From: Eremothecium cymbalariae DBVPG#7215
Taxonomy: Eukaryota; Ascomycota; Saccharomycetes; Saccharomycetales; Saccharomycetaceae
Assembly: GCF_000235365.1 (NCBI RefSeq)
Contig: NC_016451.1
Location: 310,001 to 374,000 of the forward strand
DNA length: 64,000 bases
Direction of reading: 5' to 3'
Part shown: in pieces, positions 32,613-41,966 of the stretch
Position numbering within the stretch: position 1 is the first letter of the stretch
Layout: every line of letters begins with the position of its first letter
The notes under the pieces: generated by a model
Databases searched by the model: none
The model's input: only the letters and a program-made list of their open reading frames with translations
What the model was told of the DNA's origin: nothing
Position numbers and translations under genes: made by a program

Positions 32613-34394
32613 TCACGATAGCAAAGTTTCAACAGCCCATGGAACACTTAAGGTCCTCAAATCTGTGTAAGTTTGTCCAACACCAACAAATAAAATTGGT
32701 ATACCAGTTGCATACACCATATTTACCATAGTTCCTAACATATCTCCCACAGTATCACATTTGGAAATAATAAAAAAATCCAAAGTTGTTCCTTTGCCGA
32801 AGACTTGGTTAAAACTACGGGCCTGCTGAACAGAGTCTGTTCCAACCAATGCTTCTCCAACCATTATAATCTTGTCAGGTTTGGCTTGTTCTGCAAAGGA
32901 TTTCAGCGGCGACATCAGAGTTGCATCATTATGTCTTCTACCAGCAGTATCCATCAGGACAACATCAAAAGCTTGCTCACGGGCATACTTGATAGCTTTT
33001 TTAGCTGTCTTTGTAACCAAATCAGATCCACCATAACCAGCTTCAAAAAGTTCTATAAAATCGTTTCCTGTTTTACCACGTTCATTCTTCGAACCACGTA
33101 CGTGGTCTTCATCAATTAGCTGCGCTAAATTTTCCACATGAACGCGTAACTGTTCAACTGCTCCAGATCTGAAGGTATCGCACGCAACAATTAAGACCTT
33201 TAAGTGGTTCTGTAAGAGCCAAAAAGCTAATTTAGAGAGATTAGTAGATTTTCCAACACCATTGACACCAACAATAGAAAAAACATATGGGTTCTTGTTC
33301 CCATCTTTATCGCGATCTTCAGCTTTCCTTTGGATTTCATGGAGTAGATCAACCGATACACTTGGAGTTAGTAGATTTGTCAGGGATGTTCCTAATGACT
33401 CCCTTGCAGTGTTCTCCACACTAGTCCAGTTAGCTGTTTTTGAACCAACAAGATTTTGAGAAACTTGTGCAGCAAGATAGTCAGCGACTGTAGGTGTAAC
33501 ATTCTTTGCTATCAGTTGTTTCTTGAGCTTGTCTAAAATAAGAGAGAGATCGCTTTCAGTAATCGTTTTATTGCCTAACCAGTGCTTCTGCAGGAAGTCA
33601 AACGCCCTGCCTTGTGATTTCTTTTGTTGATTCTCCATCTGATCATTCTTGGACTGAACTAACAAGTCGTCAATTTGCTTAATCAAGAATTCACCGGTCT
33701 TGGTCCGAGTGCCAAACCCTTCTGTATCAACTGCTGCTAAATCGGAAGCGGTATTGCTCATTGAAGCCGGAGAAAAGTCTAGTGCTGATGATTCAGCCAT
33801 AGCATCGTCGTCAATCATCCCATTAGCACCCCATTTTCTAGACTTCACGGATGACTGATTCTTCTTGGCTGCTGCTTTCTTCTTTGGCTGTTGCTGCTGC
33901 TGTTTCTCAGCCAGAGAATTGGGAGGCCTCGATACATTACTAGTAACCTTTAAGGATTCATACTTAACTGTAAAAAACTGCTCGAACTGCAGAAGCTTAT
34001 CCTCCGCACCTTCCAATAACCATGTGTAATTATGTCTATTCTTTTTGCTCTTAGCGTGATCTTGATTCTTCCTAATAGCATCGTTCAGACCAAGAGAATC
34101 CCAGAGTTTAATAGCAATATTTAGCACCTGTTCTGCTTCTTGATTCAACTCCAAAGACTCTGATGAAGAATAGGAAACAACATAGTACAAAAAAGGTTGC
34201 TTAGTTTCATGAAACATAAATGTATGCGAGTCAACGGATAGCGTTGGAAATTTCGAATTAGATGTCGCTATCGATTGTGCAATTAGTGTATGAATGAATT
34301 TATTGAATTGCTGTTCAGAAAACTTCTTACCAAGTGCATTGTACTTACAGAGCAACTGGCCCTGAACAGTGAATATCGCCAACTGATCGATCAT
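32613..34394 (-). CDS. SRP101: SRP101, signal-recognition-particle receptor alpha subunit
   Basis: Seen: 593 residues from the ATG at 34394, which begins MIDQLAIFTVQGQLL like yeast Srp101. An ATG 12 codons upstream (34430) is possible but unmatched. N-terminal SRX domain (about 1-130), Gln/Lys-rich linker, then an NG GTPase domain with GVNGVGKSTNLSK (G1, about 375-387), DTFRSGAVEQL, DTAGRRHND (G3) and SKCDTVGD (G4-like). Known: the peripheral ER receptor subunit, anchored through Srp102, that docks SRP-ribosome complexes by reciprocal GTP hydrolysis with Srp54. Confidence 0.95.
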   Translation of the reverse strand: MIDQLAIFTVQGQLLCKYNALGKKFSEQQFNKFIHTLIAQSIATSNSKFPTLSVDSHTFMFHETKQPFLYYVVSYSSSESLELNQEAEQVLNIAIKLWDSLGLNDAIRKNQDHAKSKKNRHNYTWLLEGAEDKLLQFEQFFTVKYESLKVTSNVSRPPNSLAEKQQQQQPKKKAAAKKNQSSVKSRKWGANGMIDDDAMAESSALDFSPASMSNTASDLAAVDTEGFGTRTKTGEFLIKQIDDLLVQSKNDQMENQQKKSQGRAFDFLQKHWLGNKTITESDLSLILDKLKKQLIAKNVTPTVADYLAAQVSQNLVGSKTANWTSVENTARESLGTSLTNLLTPSVSVDLLHEIQRKAEDRDKDGNKNPYVFSIVGVNGVGKSTNLSKLAFWLLQNHLKVLIVACDTFRSGAVEQLRVHVENLAQLIDEDHVRGSKNERGKTGNDFIELFEAGYGGSDLVTKTAKKAIKYAREQAFDVVLMDTAGRRHNDATLMSPLKSFAEQAKPDKIIMVGEALVGTDSVQQARSFNQVFGKGTTLDFFIISKCDTVGDMLGTMVNMVYATGIPILFVGVGQTYTDLRTLSVPWAVETLLS

Positions 34395-34928
34395 CGTTAA
34401 CCAACTGAAATATCTGGTTTTTACATTCACTGATCTAAGACTCCAAAGTTATAAAATGCATTTTTTCGAAAGTCTTTCAACATTTCTTAATTGAAAAGGC
34501 GAAGAGACCCTACTGTTGGAAAGCTATACGGTTCACGGGTGATTGGTACCATTTGAGTAATCCTTAAAGTAATATAAATACTGTCTGGTTGGTAGCTTTA
34601 GCATTACCTCTTCATGTTCTATTCACGTGATGCATTTTTTACGGAAATTGAAGTCGACTTTTATGTTAGGTGAAGTTTTATGTAACTCATAGCATATCTT
34701 TTAAATCTAAAATTAATCTTGAGTTCTCTTTGAATCCTGTCCGCTTGTGTTAATTGTAAGGTCGATATAAGACGTCTCTAGGCAGCAGCTACTAGAATTA
34801 AACAGGAATACAGGGACGTATAAGTGGCGTTTATGCGAAAGAACTCGAAATCCAGCTATATATTTCATACCAAGGCCAAAAAATAGCTGGGGATACGTTA
34901 TATACATTTTAGATGGACCACAAGCAAG
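34395..34928. promoter_or_regulatory. SRP101/desaturase divergent promoter
   Basis: 534 bp. A CACGTG box (TTCACGTGAT) is at 34624-34629, and TATAAATA near 34574 and TATATAC near 34897 are TATA candidates. No gene seen. Confidence 0.5.
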
Positions 34929-36794
34929 ATGATCAATGATAGCATTCCGGAGATTGACTTTACAAACATTTTAAGGGATAACCCCCATTTAGCAAATCGA
35001 GATAATGCAGAAGCAAATGAACTGGCTAGCGAGGGAACCTCGAAACAAGATAGTAATGCTGAAGAGACATTGGAGGTTGTTGAAAGTGATTTGAATTCAA
35101 ATCCTGACCAAGATGCTGATGTACTATCGAATTGGGAACAGCACTCAGATGTTCAGTCTGGTATTAATGACGATTCTTTTGTCTCGGACCTTGGCATACC
35201 GGAATTTGACTATGGATCGTTGTTAAAGGCCAATCCTCATCTACAATCTAAAGTTGCTGTTGATTCAACGAAAGACATACCAAAGTTGGTTTCAACCACT
35301 GATAATTTATCTAGTAAAAGGAACAAGTCGCAAATACTTGGTTCTCCCACAGCTATCCGGGGACATCAGAGACTATCGAAGAAAAACAGAGAACCTCAGA
35401 TTATTCATTTGTTAAAAAAGGTGGATTTAGAAACTACTACATTTTCTATCATCTTACCAATATTTTCTCTGCTTCGTATATTGTTTGCTCCTCCCGAGTG
35501 GAATTGGACACTTGTAAAAGTATGGGCAGGGTATTATATGTTAACGCAATTAAGTCTTCATGCTGGATATCACCGATTTTTCACTCATCAATCCTACCAA
35601 TGTCATATTGCCGTTCAATTTGTGATGGCTATTCTAGGTGCATCATGTGGCTTAGGTTCTATTCTTCAATTTAGCAGTCAACATCTTGCGCATCACCGCT
35701 ATTTGGATACAGAAAGAGATCCAAATTGCCTATCATTATATGGGTGGTGGTTTGCACAGTGGGGACATAAGTTATTTAGGGGAAATAGGAAATCTGCAAG
35801 ATCAATCAAAGATTGTCTTAACACATTGGAATCTACATCTCGTGCCTCTTATAACAAAGAACAAAATGCTACAGAAATTGTCGTTTCTGCAAGTTATCCT
35901 TTATTAAAATGGCAAGAACGCAACTACTATCAGTTATGGATATTAACTAATATATTAATACCTTCTCTTTTTGCGAAACTGATATGCAACTTGTCTTACT
36001 TCAGTTGCATTTTTTATTTGGGTTTATTCCGCATGTCTGTCGTTCAACAGCAATGGTTACTAATAGGTTCATTGTGCCACTTGAAACGATTCCCTTTTGC
36101 ATCTCAACCATTTGATTGTTCTAGATCAGCAGTTAATTTACCATTAGGATTTTTAGCACAAATACTTACCTTCGGTGAATCTAATCACAATTTTCATCAT
36201 GCATTCCCAGGAGACTATCGTAATGGTGCAGCATGGTATGGCTTTGATCCAGCTAAGTGGGCTATACAACTTTTGGCATATTTTGGTTGGGCACGTAATC
36301 TGCACACTGTGCTAAACGAACAGATGAAAAAATCGATAGTCCAACAACATCAGAAGATTTTGGACGAAGAAAGATCTAAACTACTGTGGGGGATCTCATT
36401 TGACAGCCTTCCGGTAATGAGTCCTGAGCAATTTAGTGAGTTGGCACAAAAGTTATACAAACAGGATCGAAGGGCATTGGTTGTTATTGAAGACATAGTT
36501 CACGATGTAACACCTTTTATACATGATCATCCTGGAGGAGTAGCGTTGGTTGTCTGTGCAATTGGTAAAGATGCAACTCCTGCATTCAATGGTGCAGTAT
36601 ATGCTCATTCAACTGCAGCACGAAATTTATTAGCAACTATGCGGATCGCCAAGTTGAGCAAGGATGGAAGTAGTATTCAAAGAACTTCATGGGAGAGGCA
36701 TTTGCTAAATGATTCCAAGGGTCAGAAAATCGTTCGAAGCAGCAATCAGGCTACTTATACAAGAATAAACCATTATGCGGCAGGCGCTGCATGA
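34929..36794 (+). CDS. OLE1-like acyl-CoA desaturase with cytochrome b5 domain, divergent paralog
   Basis: Seen: 621 residues (Ole1 510). Histidine boxes HRFFTH (215-220), HLAHH (252-256) and HNFHH (420-424), membrane segments between them, and a C-terminal cytochrome b5 domain with both haem ligands (HPGG at 534, H560). The layout is that of Ole1 stearoyl-CoA delta-9 desaturase. Differences: GSLCH (380-384) replaces the usual NSMAH, so the Asn near the metal site is Gly. Five residues are inserted before QPFD. A 160-residue hydrophilic N-terminal extension carries two copies of IPE[IF]D..NPHL (residues 6-21 and 90-105). All nine His ligands of the SCD family appear retained, so it may be active. 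Substrate and regiospecificity are unknown. The position between SRP101 and BCD1 is not an OLE1 locus I know. Probably an accessory desaturase, not the housekeeping Ole1. Confidence 0.85.
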   Translation: MINDSIPEIDFTNILRDNPHLANRDNAEANELASEGTSKQDSNAEETLEVVESDLNSNPDQDADVLSNWEQHSDVQSGINDDSFVSDLGIPEFDYGSLLKANPHLQSKVAVDSTKDIPKLVSTTDNLSSKRNKSQILGSPTAIRGHQRLSKKNREPQIIHLLKKVDLETTTFSIILPIFSLLRILFAPPEWNWTLVKVWAGYYMLTQLSLHAGYHRFFTHQSYQCHIAVQFVMAILGASCGLGSILQFSSQHLAHHRYLDTERDPNCLSLYGWWFAQWGHKLFRGNRKSARSIKDCLNTLESTSRASYNKEQNATEIVVSASYPLLKWQERNYYQLWILTNILIPSLFAKLICNLSYFSCIFYLGLFRMSVVQQQWLLIGSLCHLKRFPFASQPFDCSRSAVNLPLGFLAQILTFGESNHNFHHAFPGDYRNGAAWYGFDPAKWAIQLLAYFGWARNLHTVLNEQMKKSIVQQHQKILDEERSKLLWGISFDSLPVMSPEQFSELAQKLYKQDRRALVVIEDIVHDVTPFIHDHPGGVALVVCAIGKDATPAFNGAVYAHSTAARNLLATMRIAKLSKDGSSIQRTSWERHLLNDSKGQKIVRSSNQATYTRINHYAAGAA

Positions 36795-36983
36795 TAGTCT
36801 GGCCCTTTTATCATCTCCACTTTCTCTTCCATACATATTTACACACGTGTGGCTCCATCAGTAACTATGCAAGTAGCGCTCATAAAGTTGTTTTTTCATT
36901 AAATCTACTATGTTTTACTGCAACAACATCGTTATTTAAAGACAACTATATCTCAGTTATGTATTTACAAATGCCCAATAAAT
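36795..36983. other. Convergent 3' flanks of the desaturase and BCD1 genes
   Basis: Short AT-rich spacer with one CACGTG (36844-36849). No gene. Confidence 0.6.
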
Positions 36984-38086
36984 TCAATCCAAAAGGAAAT
37001 CCAAGGAAATTCCTGGGGTATAACCATCATCGCTTTGCTGTGCTGATGATTTTGCAACTTTTGGGCCGTGATGATCCCCTACGGGCAGAGTACCAGTTTT
37101 TATAGAATCTTCATCCGGAGCATCATCAGAAGATGATGATAGTGAGGATGACGAGAGCTCATCACTATCATCGCTTGAACTATCACTAGAACTTTCTTCA
37201 CTCGAAGATTCATTCTCTACTTTAGAAGATGTACCTGCTACAATCAACCCTACACTCTTCAGCATATCCAAGTTCTTAGTAATGTAAATAGTAGGGAACT
37301 CGATCACTGTCTTGTCTCTAAAGAGCTCGCCAATACAATGTTCAGATGCCAATTCGACAACTTCTTTAAAATCCATAAAAACATCCATTTCTTGACGATA
37401 AGTCCTAGCATAGAATTTCAATTGACTATCCACAAGTAATTTTGATCTATTTTCCTTCACCATATCATCCTTCTGGTCTGACAGTTGAAACCATTCCGCA
37501 CATTTCTCAAAAACAGATTTTCCTATACAGCCTGTCAATGCAGTACTCTCTTTATTTCTATGTGAGATATGACTCCAAATCTCCCCACTGTTGTCTGGCT
37601 TTACTATAACCCATTCAATAGTCCAAACAAAGGTGTCAAGCGAGTTGTCCCATTTACTTTTGTTCCGTGTTGCCCTCTGCATGCCCTTGGGTAGAAGCAA
37701 ACACTTCACTCCTCTTCTAAATACCCTAGAGGGTTTACTAACACGCCCGTTCCCATTATAATGCTGACTATATGGATATACAATCTTTTTATTTTGTTCA
37801 CTCCATCCGTTTTTAGTACCTGCAGCTTTCTATCCATATTAATTAAAAAGTTATAATCACGCTGTATTAATGGGTTCATTTGATCAGCTGTATTAGCATT
37901 CTTCAGATTATCACTAGGAATGTACTGAGTAGGTTCATGTGCAATCCCAGAGCAGTTTTCTTGTTGCTTATGCTGCTGTGAGCATGCTAATGAGCAAGTC
38001 CTCATCAAGCACTTAGGACATTTGTATTTTAATTGCCCACCTTTGCAAATATCGCATACCAAGCTTGTTCCTTCCACATTCATCAT
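36984..38086 (-). CDS. BCD1: BCD1, zf-HIT box C/D snoRNA accumulation factor, frame interrupted
   Basis: Seen: the first part (38086 to the stop at 37706-37708) starts MMNVEGTSLVCDICKGGQLK and has the zf-HIT cysteines (CDICKGG...CPKCLMRTCSLAC) and IQRDYNFLINMDRKLQVLKTDG. The second part continues in the -1 frame, reading ...SRVFRRGVKCLLLPKGMQR, LDTFVWTIEWV, CIGELFRDKTVIEFPTIY, an acidic Ser-rich stretch and the C-terminal GYTPGISLDFLLD, all matching yeast Bcd1. One extra A in the A-run at 37786-37790 (T5 on the plus strand) would join them into about 367 residues (366 in S. cerevisiae). Known: Bcd1 is essential and loads Nop58 in C/D snoRNP assembly. A real null would be surprising, so a base missing from the sequence is likely. 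Confidence 0.9.
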
Positions 38087-38540
38087 ATGATGAAGATCTA
38101 ATAACACTAGCTTGACTACTTTATTAATACAAAACCGTTGCTCATCGCTGAAATAGAATTAGCGGAAAGAGATGCTATTAACTTTTCTCGAGGATGAAAA
38201 GTAATGCGGGCATTGTGTGAATCAATCACATTCAGCCCAAATCAAATGAAACCACTATTTATATTACAAACACGGCTCAATTGACCTTCATCCACAGTTT
38301 AAGAGCGTCTGCAAGCTCTATAGTGGACCTAGTCTATCGCTTATGTATTGAGGTCAAATGTTGTATGTATATTCATCGTAAGGAGTGACATTTGATAAGG
38401 TTCTCATATTAACCCCCCTATGTAGCTGTAGCTTCTCACCAGAAGCCTACAGCAACCCCGATTAGAAGACAAGAATAAGAGATATAATTCGCCTAGGACA
38501 TCTTGGCGAAACGCTTCTGGAATCCACTAATAACTCTATT
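38087..38540. promoter_or_regulatory. BCD1/VMA10 divergent region
   Basis: 454 bp with no gene seen. A hairpin-capable sequence lies at about 38425-38446 (TGTAGCTTCT, 4-nt loop, AGAAGCCTACA, one bulge). Its meaning is unknown. Confidence 0.45.
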
Positions 38541-38954
38541 ATGGTATGTGTATGATTGTGATCAATTTTGGCACTTCTAGGCAGATACTAACATTTTATA
38601 TTTGTTTAGTCACAGTCGAATGGTATCGCAACGTTGTTAAAGGCTGAGAAAGAGGCCCATGAAATCGTTGCAAAGGCCAGACGGTATAGACAGGAGAAAC
38701 TGAAACAAGCAAAGCTAGATGCTTCGAAGGAAATAAATGAATATAAGGCTCAAATGGATCAGGAATTGAGAGATCACGAGGCTGCTAATGTTGGTTGGGC
38801 AGAAAACCTAGAAAAAGAGGCTGAAAGAAAGGTTCAAACAGAGCTAGAGCAAATCAAACGCTTATCTTCACAGAAGAAAGATGCAATTGTGTCTACACTC
38901 ATTACAGCGGTAACGAAACCGCAGCATGAGGTACACATCAATGCATCGTCGTAG
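38541..38954 (+). CDS. VMA10: VMA10, V-ATPase subunit G, two exons
   Basis: Seen: exon 1 is the ATG alone (38541-38543) and exon 2 is 38610-38954. Joined, the protein reads MSQSNGIATLLKAEKEAHEI and has 115 residues (114 in S. cerevisiae), matching Vma10 to the end (EVHINASS). Without the intron the frame lacks the conserved N terminus. Known: subunit G forms the peripheral stalk with subunit E in the V1 sector of the vacuolar proton ATPase. It is almost wholly charged helix, as expected. S. cerevisiae VMA10 is also an intron gene. Order BCD1-VMA10-MSC7 is conserved with chromosome VIII. Confidence 0.94.
38544..38609 (+). other. Spliceosomal intron of VMA10 (66 bp)
   Basis: GTATGT at 38544 directly after the start codon, TACTAAC at 38586-38592, TAG ending at 38609. 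The 3' splice site follows a T-rich stretch. Confidence 0.92.
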
Positions 38955-39315
38955 GCATAAAGGTGGAGACGGTTATCTAATATATACACTTTTTCCCAGA
39001 TAGTAAGTTCAGCGGTGACTTGTATGTATCTTTATATATATACATATATATATATATTACTCAAAAACCATCTTCCTATGATTTTGATCCAGGTAGAAAG
39101 TACTGTGCTCTTTGAAACTTGGTGAAATATAAGCACGCATGTTATGTCTTCACAACAAAAAAAATTAGAAGGGTTTTTAACACTTTTAAGAATGCCATAC
39201 ACATGCATATCCTGTGATTCCATATTCAAACTGTTATCTGTGCATATAAGCAAGAATATTTTCCGAATAACAGAGGTAACACAGTGCTGGTTGGGTCTTC
39301 TATTGTAATGCAGTA
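38955..39315. promoter_or_regulatory. VMA10 3' flank and MSC7 promoter
   Basis: 361 bp. Holds a TA-rich microsatellite at 39033-39058. A two-codon upstream ORF (ATG CAG TAA, 39308-39316) abuts the MSC7 start. Confidence 0.6.
39033..39058. repeat. (TA)n microsatellite
   Basis: Two TA runs separated by TACA, just downstream of VMA10. Confidence 0.85.
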
Positions 39316-41223
39316 ATGTCACAGATCTATTTGAATTCCTCAATGTTAATGCAACTCAATGCCACTGTGCAAGATTACCTTTCTGATTTGTTCCAGCACT
39401 ACATAATTCCCGAGCAGAATTTGAATTACACGCAGAAGGTGCTCGGGTTTGGTACTACAACTGTACTGATGGCTTTGGCTACTCTATATGTCGTTTACAA
39501 ATTTGGATGGAACAATACGTTGCATCCCGTAAAGTTTCAAATGCCGATCCCAGAACAAGCTCAGAAGCATTGGAAAGGTAAAAGATTATCCAATCCATCT
39601 CTTAGTGATCCTCAGCAACGTAACTTTATACAATGTTATTGTCCAGCCACCGGCCAATTTCTGGGAACGTATAAGTCAATGGACAAGAACGATATAGATG
39701 AAGTTATCAAGAAGGCTGCAGACGGGCAGGAAAGTTGGTGCCATACATCGTTTGAGCAACGTATCCAGGTCTTGTTGACGTTGCATGAATACATCTTGGC
39801 AAACCAGGAATCTCTGACTCGCGTAGCGTGCCGTGATTCAGGTAAGACTATGTTGGATGCTTCCATGGGAGAAATTTTGGTAACGTTGGAGAAGTTGAAA
39901 TGGACTGTGACGCATGGTGAAAATATCTTGAAACCTTCTAGGCGTCCGGGACCCACGAACTTCTTCATGAAGTTATACAAGGGTGCGGAAGTTCGTTATG
40001 AGCCCTTAGGTGTCGTGGGTGCTATTGTGTCCTGGAATTATTCTTTCCACAATTTACTGGGTCCAATCATTGCAGCAATTTTTGCAGGTAATGGTATAGT
40101 CGTTAAGTGCTCAGAACAAGTTGTTTGGTCCAGCGAATTTTTTATCTCCATTGTAAAGGAAGCCCTCAGTGTATGTGGTCACGATCCAAACTTGGTACAG
40201 TTATGTTACTGTTTTCCACCTAGTTCCGAAGACGACACTGCAAATTATTTTTCAGCACATCCAGGTCTAAGGCATCTGACCTTCATTGGAAGCAGACCAG
40301 TCGCACTTCATGTACTAGCCAATGCTGCTAAAAGTTTGACCCCTGTTGTTGTTGAACTGGGAGGGAAGGATGCATTTATTGTGTTGGACTCAGCTACTAA
40401 TCTTGAATCTTTATCCTCGATTATTATGCGGGGAACGTTCCAATCAGCTGGTCAGAACTGCATTGGTATTGAGAGAGTTATTATATCAGATCAAAATTAT
40501 GACAAGATGGTCAAAATACTGGAAACCCGCATTGCTACTTTGAGACTGGGCGCAGACATAGACAACCTGGAGGATATTGATATGGGCGCGATGATCAACA
40601 ATAACAGATTCGAAGAACTTGAAGCTTTGGTCCAGGATGCGGTTAGTAAAGGCGGAAGGCTCTTGCATGGTGGTTCGAAGTTTAATCATCCAAACTACCC
40701 ACAGGGGAACTATTTCCAACCTACACTACTTGTTGACGTTACACCTGATATGGAAATAGCTCAAAAAGAGGTTTTTGGCCCCATAATGTCGGTTATGAAG
40801 GCACGAGACACAGAAGATTGTATCCGCTTAGCTAACAGCGCTCCATTTGGTTTAGGCGGTTCCGTATTTGGCGAGGACTACGGTGAGTGTAATTACGTTG
40901 CAGACAAGCTGCACACAGGCAACGTTGCAATCAACGATTTTGCTACCTTTTATGTGTGCCAGCTGCCCTTCGGGGGTGTTGGAGGATCAGGTTACGGTAG
41001 GTTTGGAGGTGAGGAAGGGCTGCGAGGTCTGTGCAACGCAAAAAGTGTCTGTTTCGACACTTTACCTATGATCTCCACGAAGATCCCAGCCCCATTAGAC
41101 TATCCAATTAAGAGTACCAGTAGTGCTTGGAAATTCGTTGAGAGCTTCATCACCGGAGCTTATACCAGATCTACGTGGCAAAGAATCAAATCTATATTTA
41201 CATTAGCCAAGCAGGGTAATTGA
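39316..41223 (+). CDS. MSC7: MSC7, membrane-anchored aldehyde-dehydrogenase-like protein
   Basis: Seen: 635 residues. An N-terminal hydrophobic segment (about 43-66) precedes a full ALDH domain with SWNYSFHN, GSRPVALHV, VVELGGKDAF (Glu about 346), GQNCIGIERV (catalytic Cys about 381) and FGPIMSV. The substrate is unknown. Yeast Msc7 was named from a meiotic sister-chromatid recombination screen. The general base and nucleophile are both present, so catalysis is plausible. The start at 39316 overlaps by one base the stop of a two-codon upstream ORF. It converges on RRF1, 44 bp apart. Confidence 0.92.
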   Translation: MSQIYLNSSMLMQLNATVQDYLSDLFQHYIIPEQNLNYTQKVLGFGTTTVLMALATLYVVYKFGWNNTLHPVKFQMPIPEQAQKHWKGKRLSNPSLSDPQQRNFIQCYCPATGQFLGTYKSMDKNDIDEVIKKAADGQESWCHTSFEQRIQVLLTLHEYILANQESLTRVACRDSGKTMLDASMGEILVTLEKLKWTVTHGENILKPSRRPGPTNFFMKLYKGAEVRYEPLGVVGAIVSWNYSFHNLLGPIIAAIFAGNGIVVKCSEQVVWSSEFFISIVKEALSVCGHDPNLVQLCYCFPPSSEDDTANYFSAHPGLRHLTFIGSRPVALHVLANAAKSLTPVVVELGGKDAFIVLDSATNLESLSSIIMRGTFQSAGQNCIGIERVIISDQNYDKMVKILETRIATLRLGADIDNLEDIDMGAMINNNRFEELEALVQDAVSKGGRLLHGGSKFNHPNYPQGNYFQPTLLVDVTPDMEIAQKEVFGPIMSVMKARDTEDCIRLANSAPFGLGGSVFGEDYGECNYVADKLHTGNVAINDFATFYVCQLPFGGVGGSGYGRFGGEEGLRGLCNAKSVCFDTLPMISTKIPAPLDYPIKSTSSAWKFVESFITGAYTRSTWQRIKSIFTLAKQGN

Positions 41224-41267
41224 CATTATATATAGAACAGTACTCAGATATTTCGTGCATAAGGTAA

Positions 41268-41966
41268 TCAGTTCATGATTTTTTTCTCAGCTTGTTTCAG
41301 CTGTTCCTGTAACTTAAGCACATATGTCTTATGCAGCTTCTCCACATCTTGAATCACCTTTTTGACTGAATCATTCTTCTTCTGCAATGCCTTCAAGTCT
41401 CTTAGTACCTCACCTCGTATATGGCTTAAAGAATGGACATTAGAAGAGCCCTTATACTCTTCAAAAACCTTTTTCAAATCCTTACACAACTGTTGACGCA
41501 CCTCAGTAGTCACTGGTGGCAGAGGGATTTTTAACTGCTGCTCATTATTCGCAATCCTCTCGGGATTTAAGTTGAGCCCTGATGCGAGAATAGCACTGAT
41601 AACCTTCTTAGTGTATTTAGGATCAAAAACAGTAACTGTTAATGAGTTCCTTCCCTTTAGAGATGTGGCTGCCAAGTCTGTAAATTTCATTTTCTCCGTA
41701 CCAACGGTTAAATGATTGAAGATATTACCATTTGCCACTCCCAACTTCTTATCCCCTAGTTTCTTTTTGCATACCTCTAAACTTGCCTTGAACTTCTGCT
41801 CAGCCTCTTTTAAATAAGACTGTACGTCGACTGCTTCAATTGGTTCAGCTTCAGCTCCCGATTTGGCACTTGTACCATTACCACTTCTTCTAGCCAACAG
41901 AATCTTGGCCCCGGAAAGTGACCGTACTGATTTGCCAACTAACGTGAAAGATTTTAACATTATCAT
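41268..41966 (-). CDS. RRF1: RRF1, mitochondrial ribosome recycling factor
   Basis: Seen: 232 residues. The N terminus is basic and Ser-rich (MLKSFTLVGKSVRSLSGAKI, from the second Met) and looks like a mitochondrial presequence. RRF-domain blocks follow: LTVTVFDPKYTKKVISAIL, LNLNPERIANNEQQLKIPLPPVT and HIRGEVLRDLKAL. Known: splits mitoribosomes after termination, with mEF-G2-type factor. Met1 and Met3 are both possible starts. It is divergent from the pyruvate decarboxylase gene. Confidence 0.92.
   Translation of the reverse strand: MIMLKSFTLVGKSVRSLSGAKILLARRSGNGTSAKSGAEAEPIEAVDVQSYLKEAEQKFKASLEVCKKKLGDKKLGVANGNIFNHLTVGTEKMKFTDLAATSLKGRNSLTVTVFDPKYTKKVISAILASGLNLNPERIANNEQQLKIPLPPVTTEVRQQLCKDLKKVFEEYKGSSNVHSLSHIRGEVLRDLKALQKKNDSVKKVIQDVEKLHKTYVLKLQEQLKQAEKKIMN

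Noticed and set aside
39240..39275. TTTTCCGAATAA as a possible CDEIII core
   Set aside because: Only the short core matches, and upstream sequence lacks a long AT-rich CDEII and a CDEI at the proper spacing.
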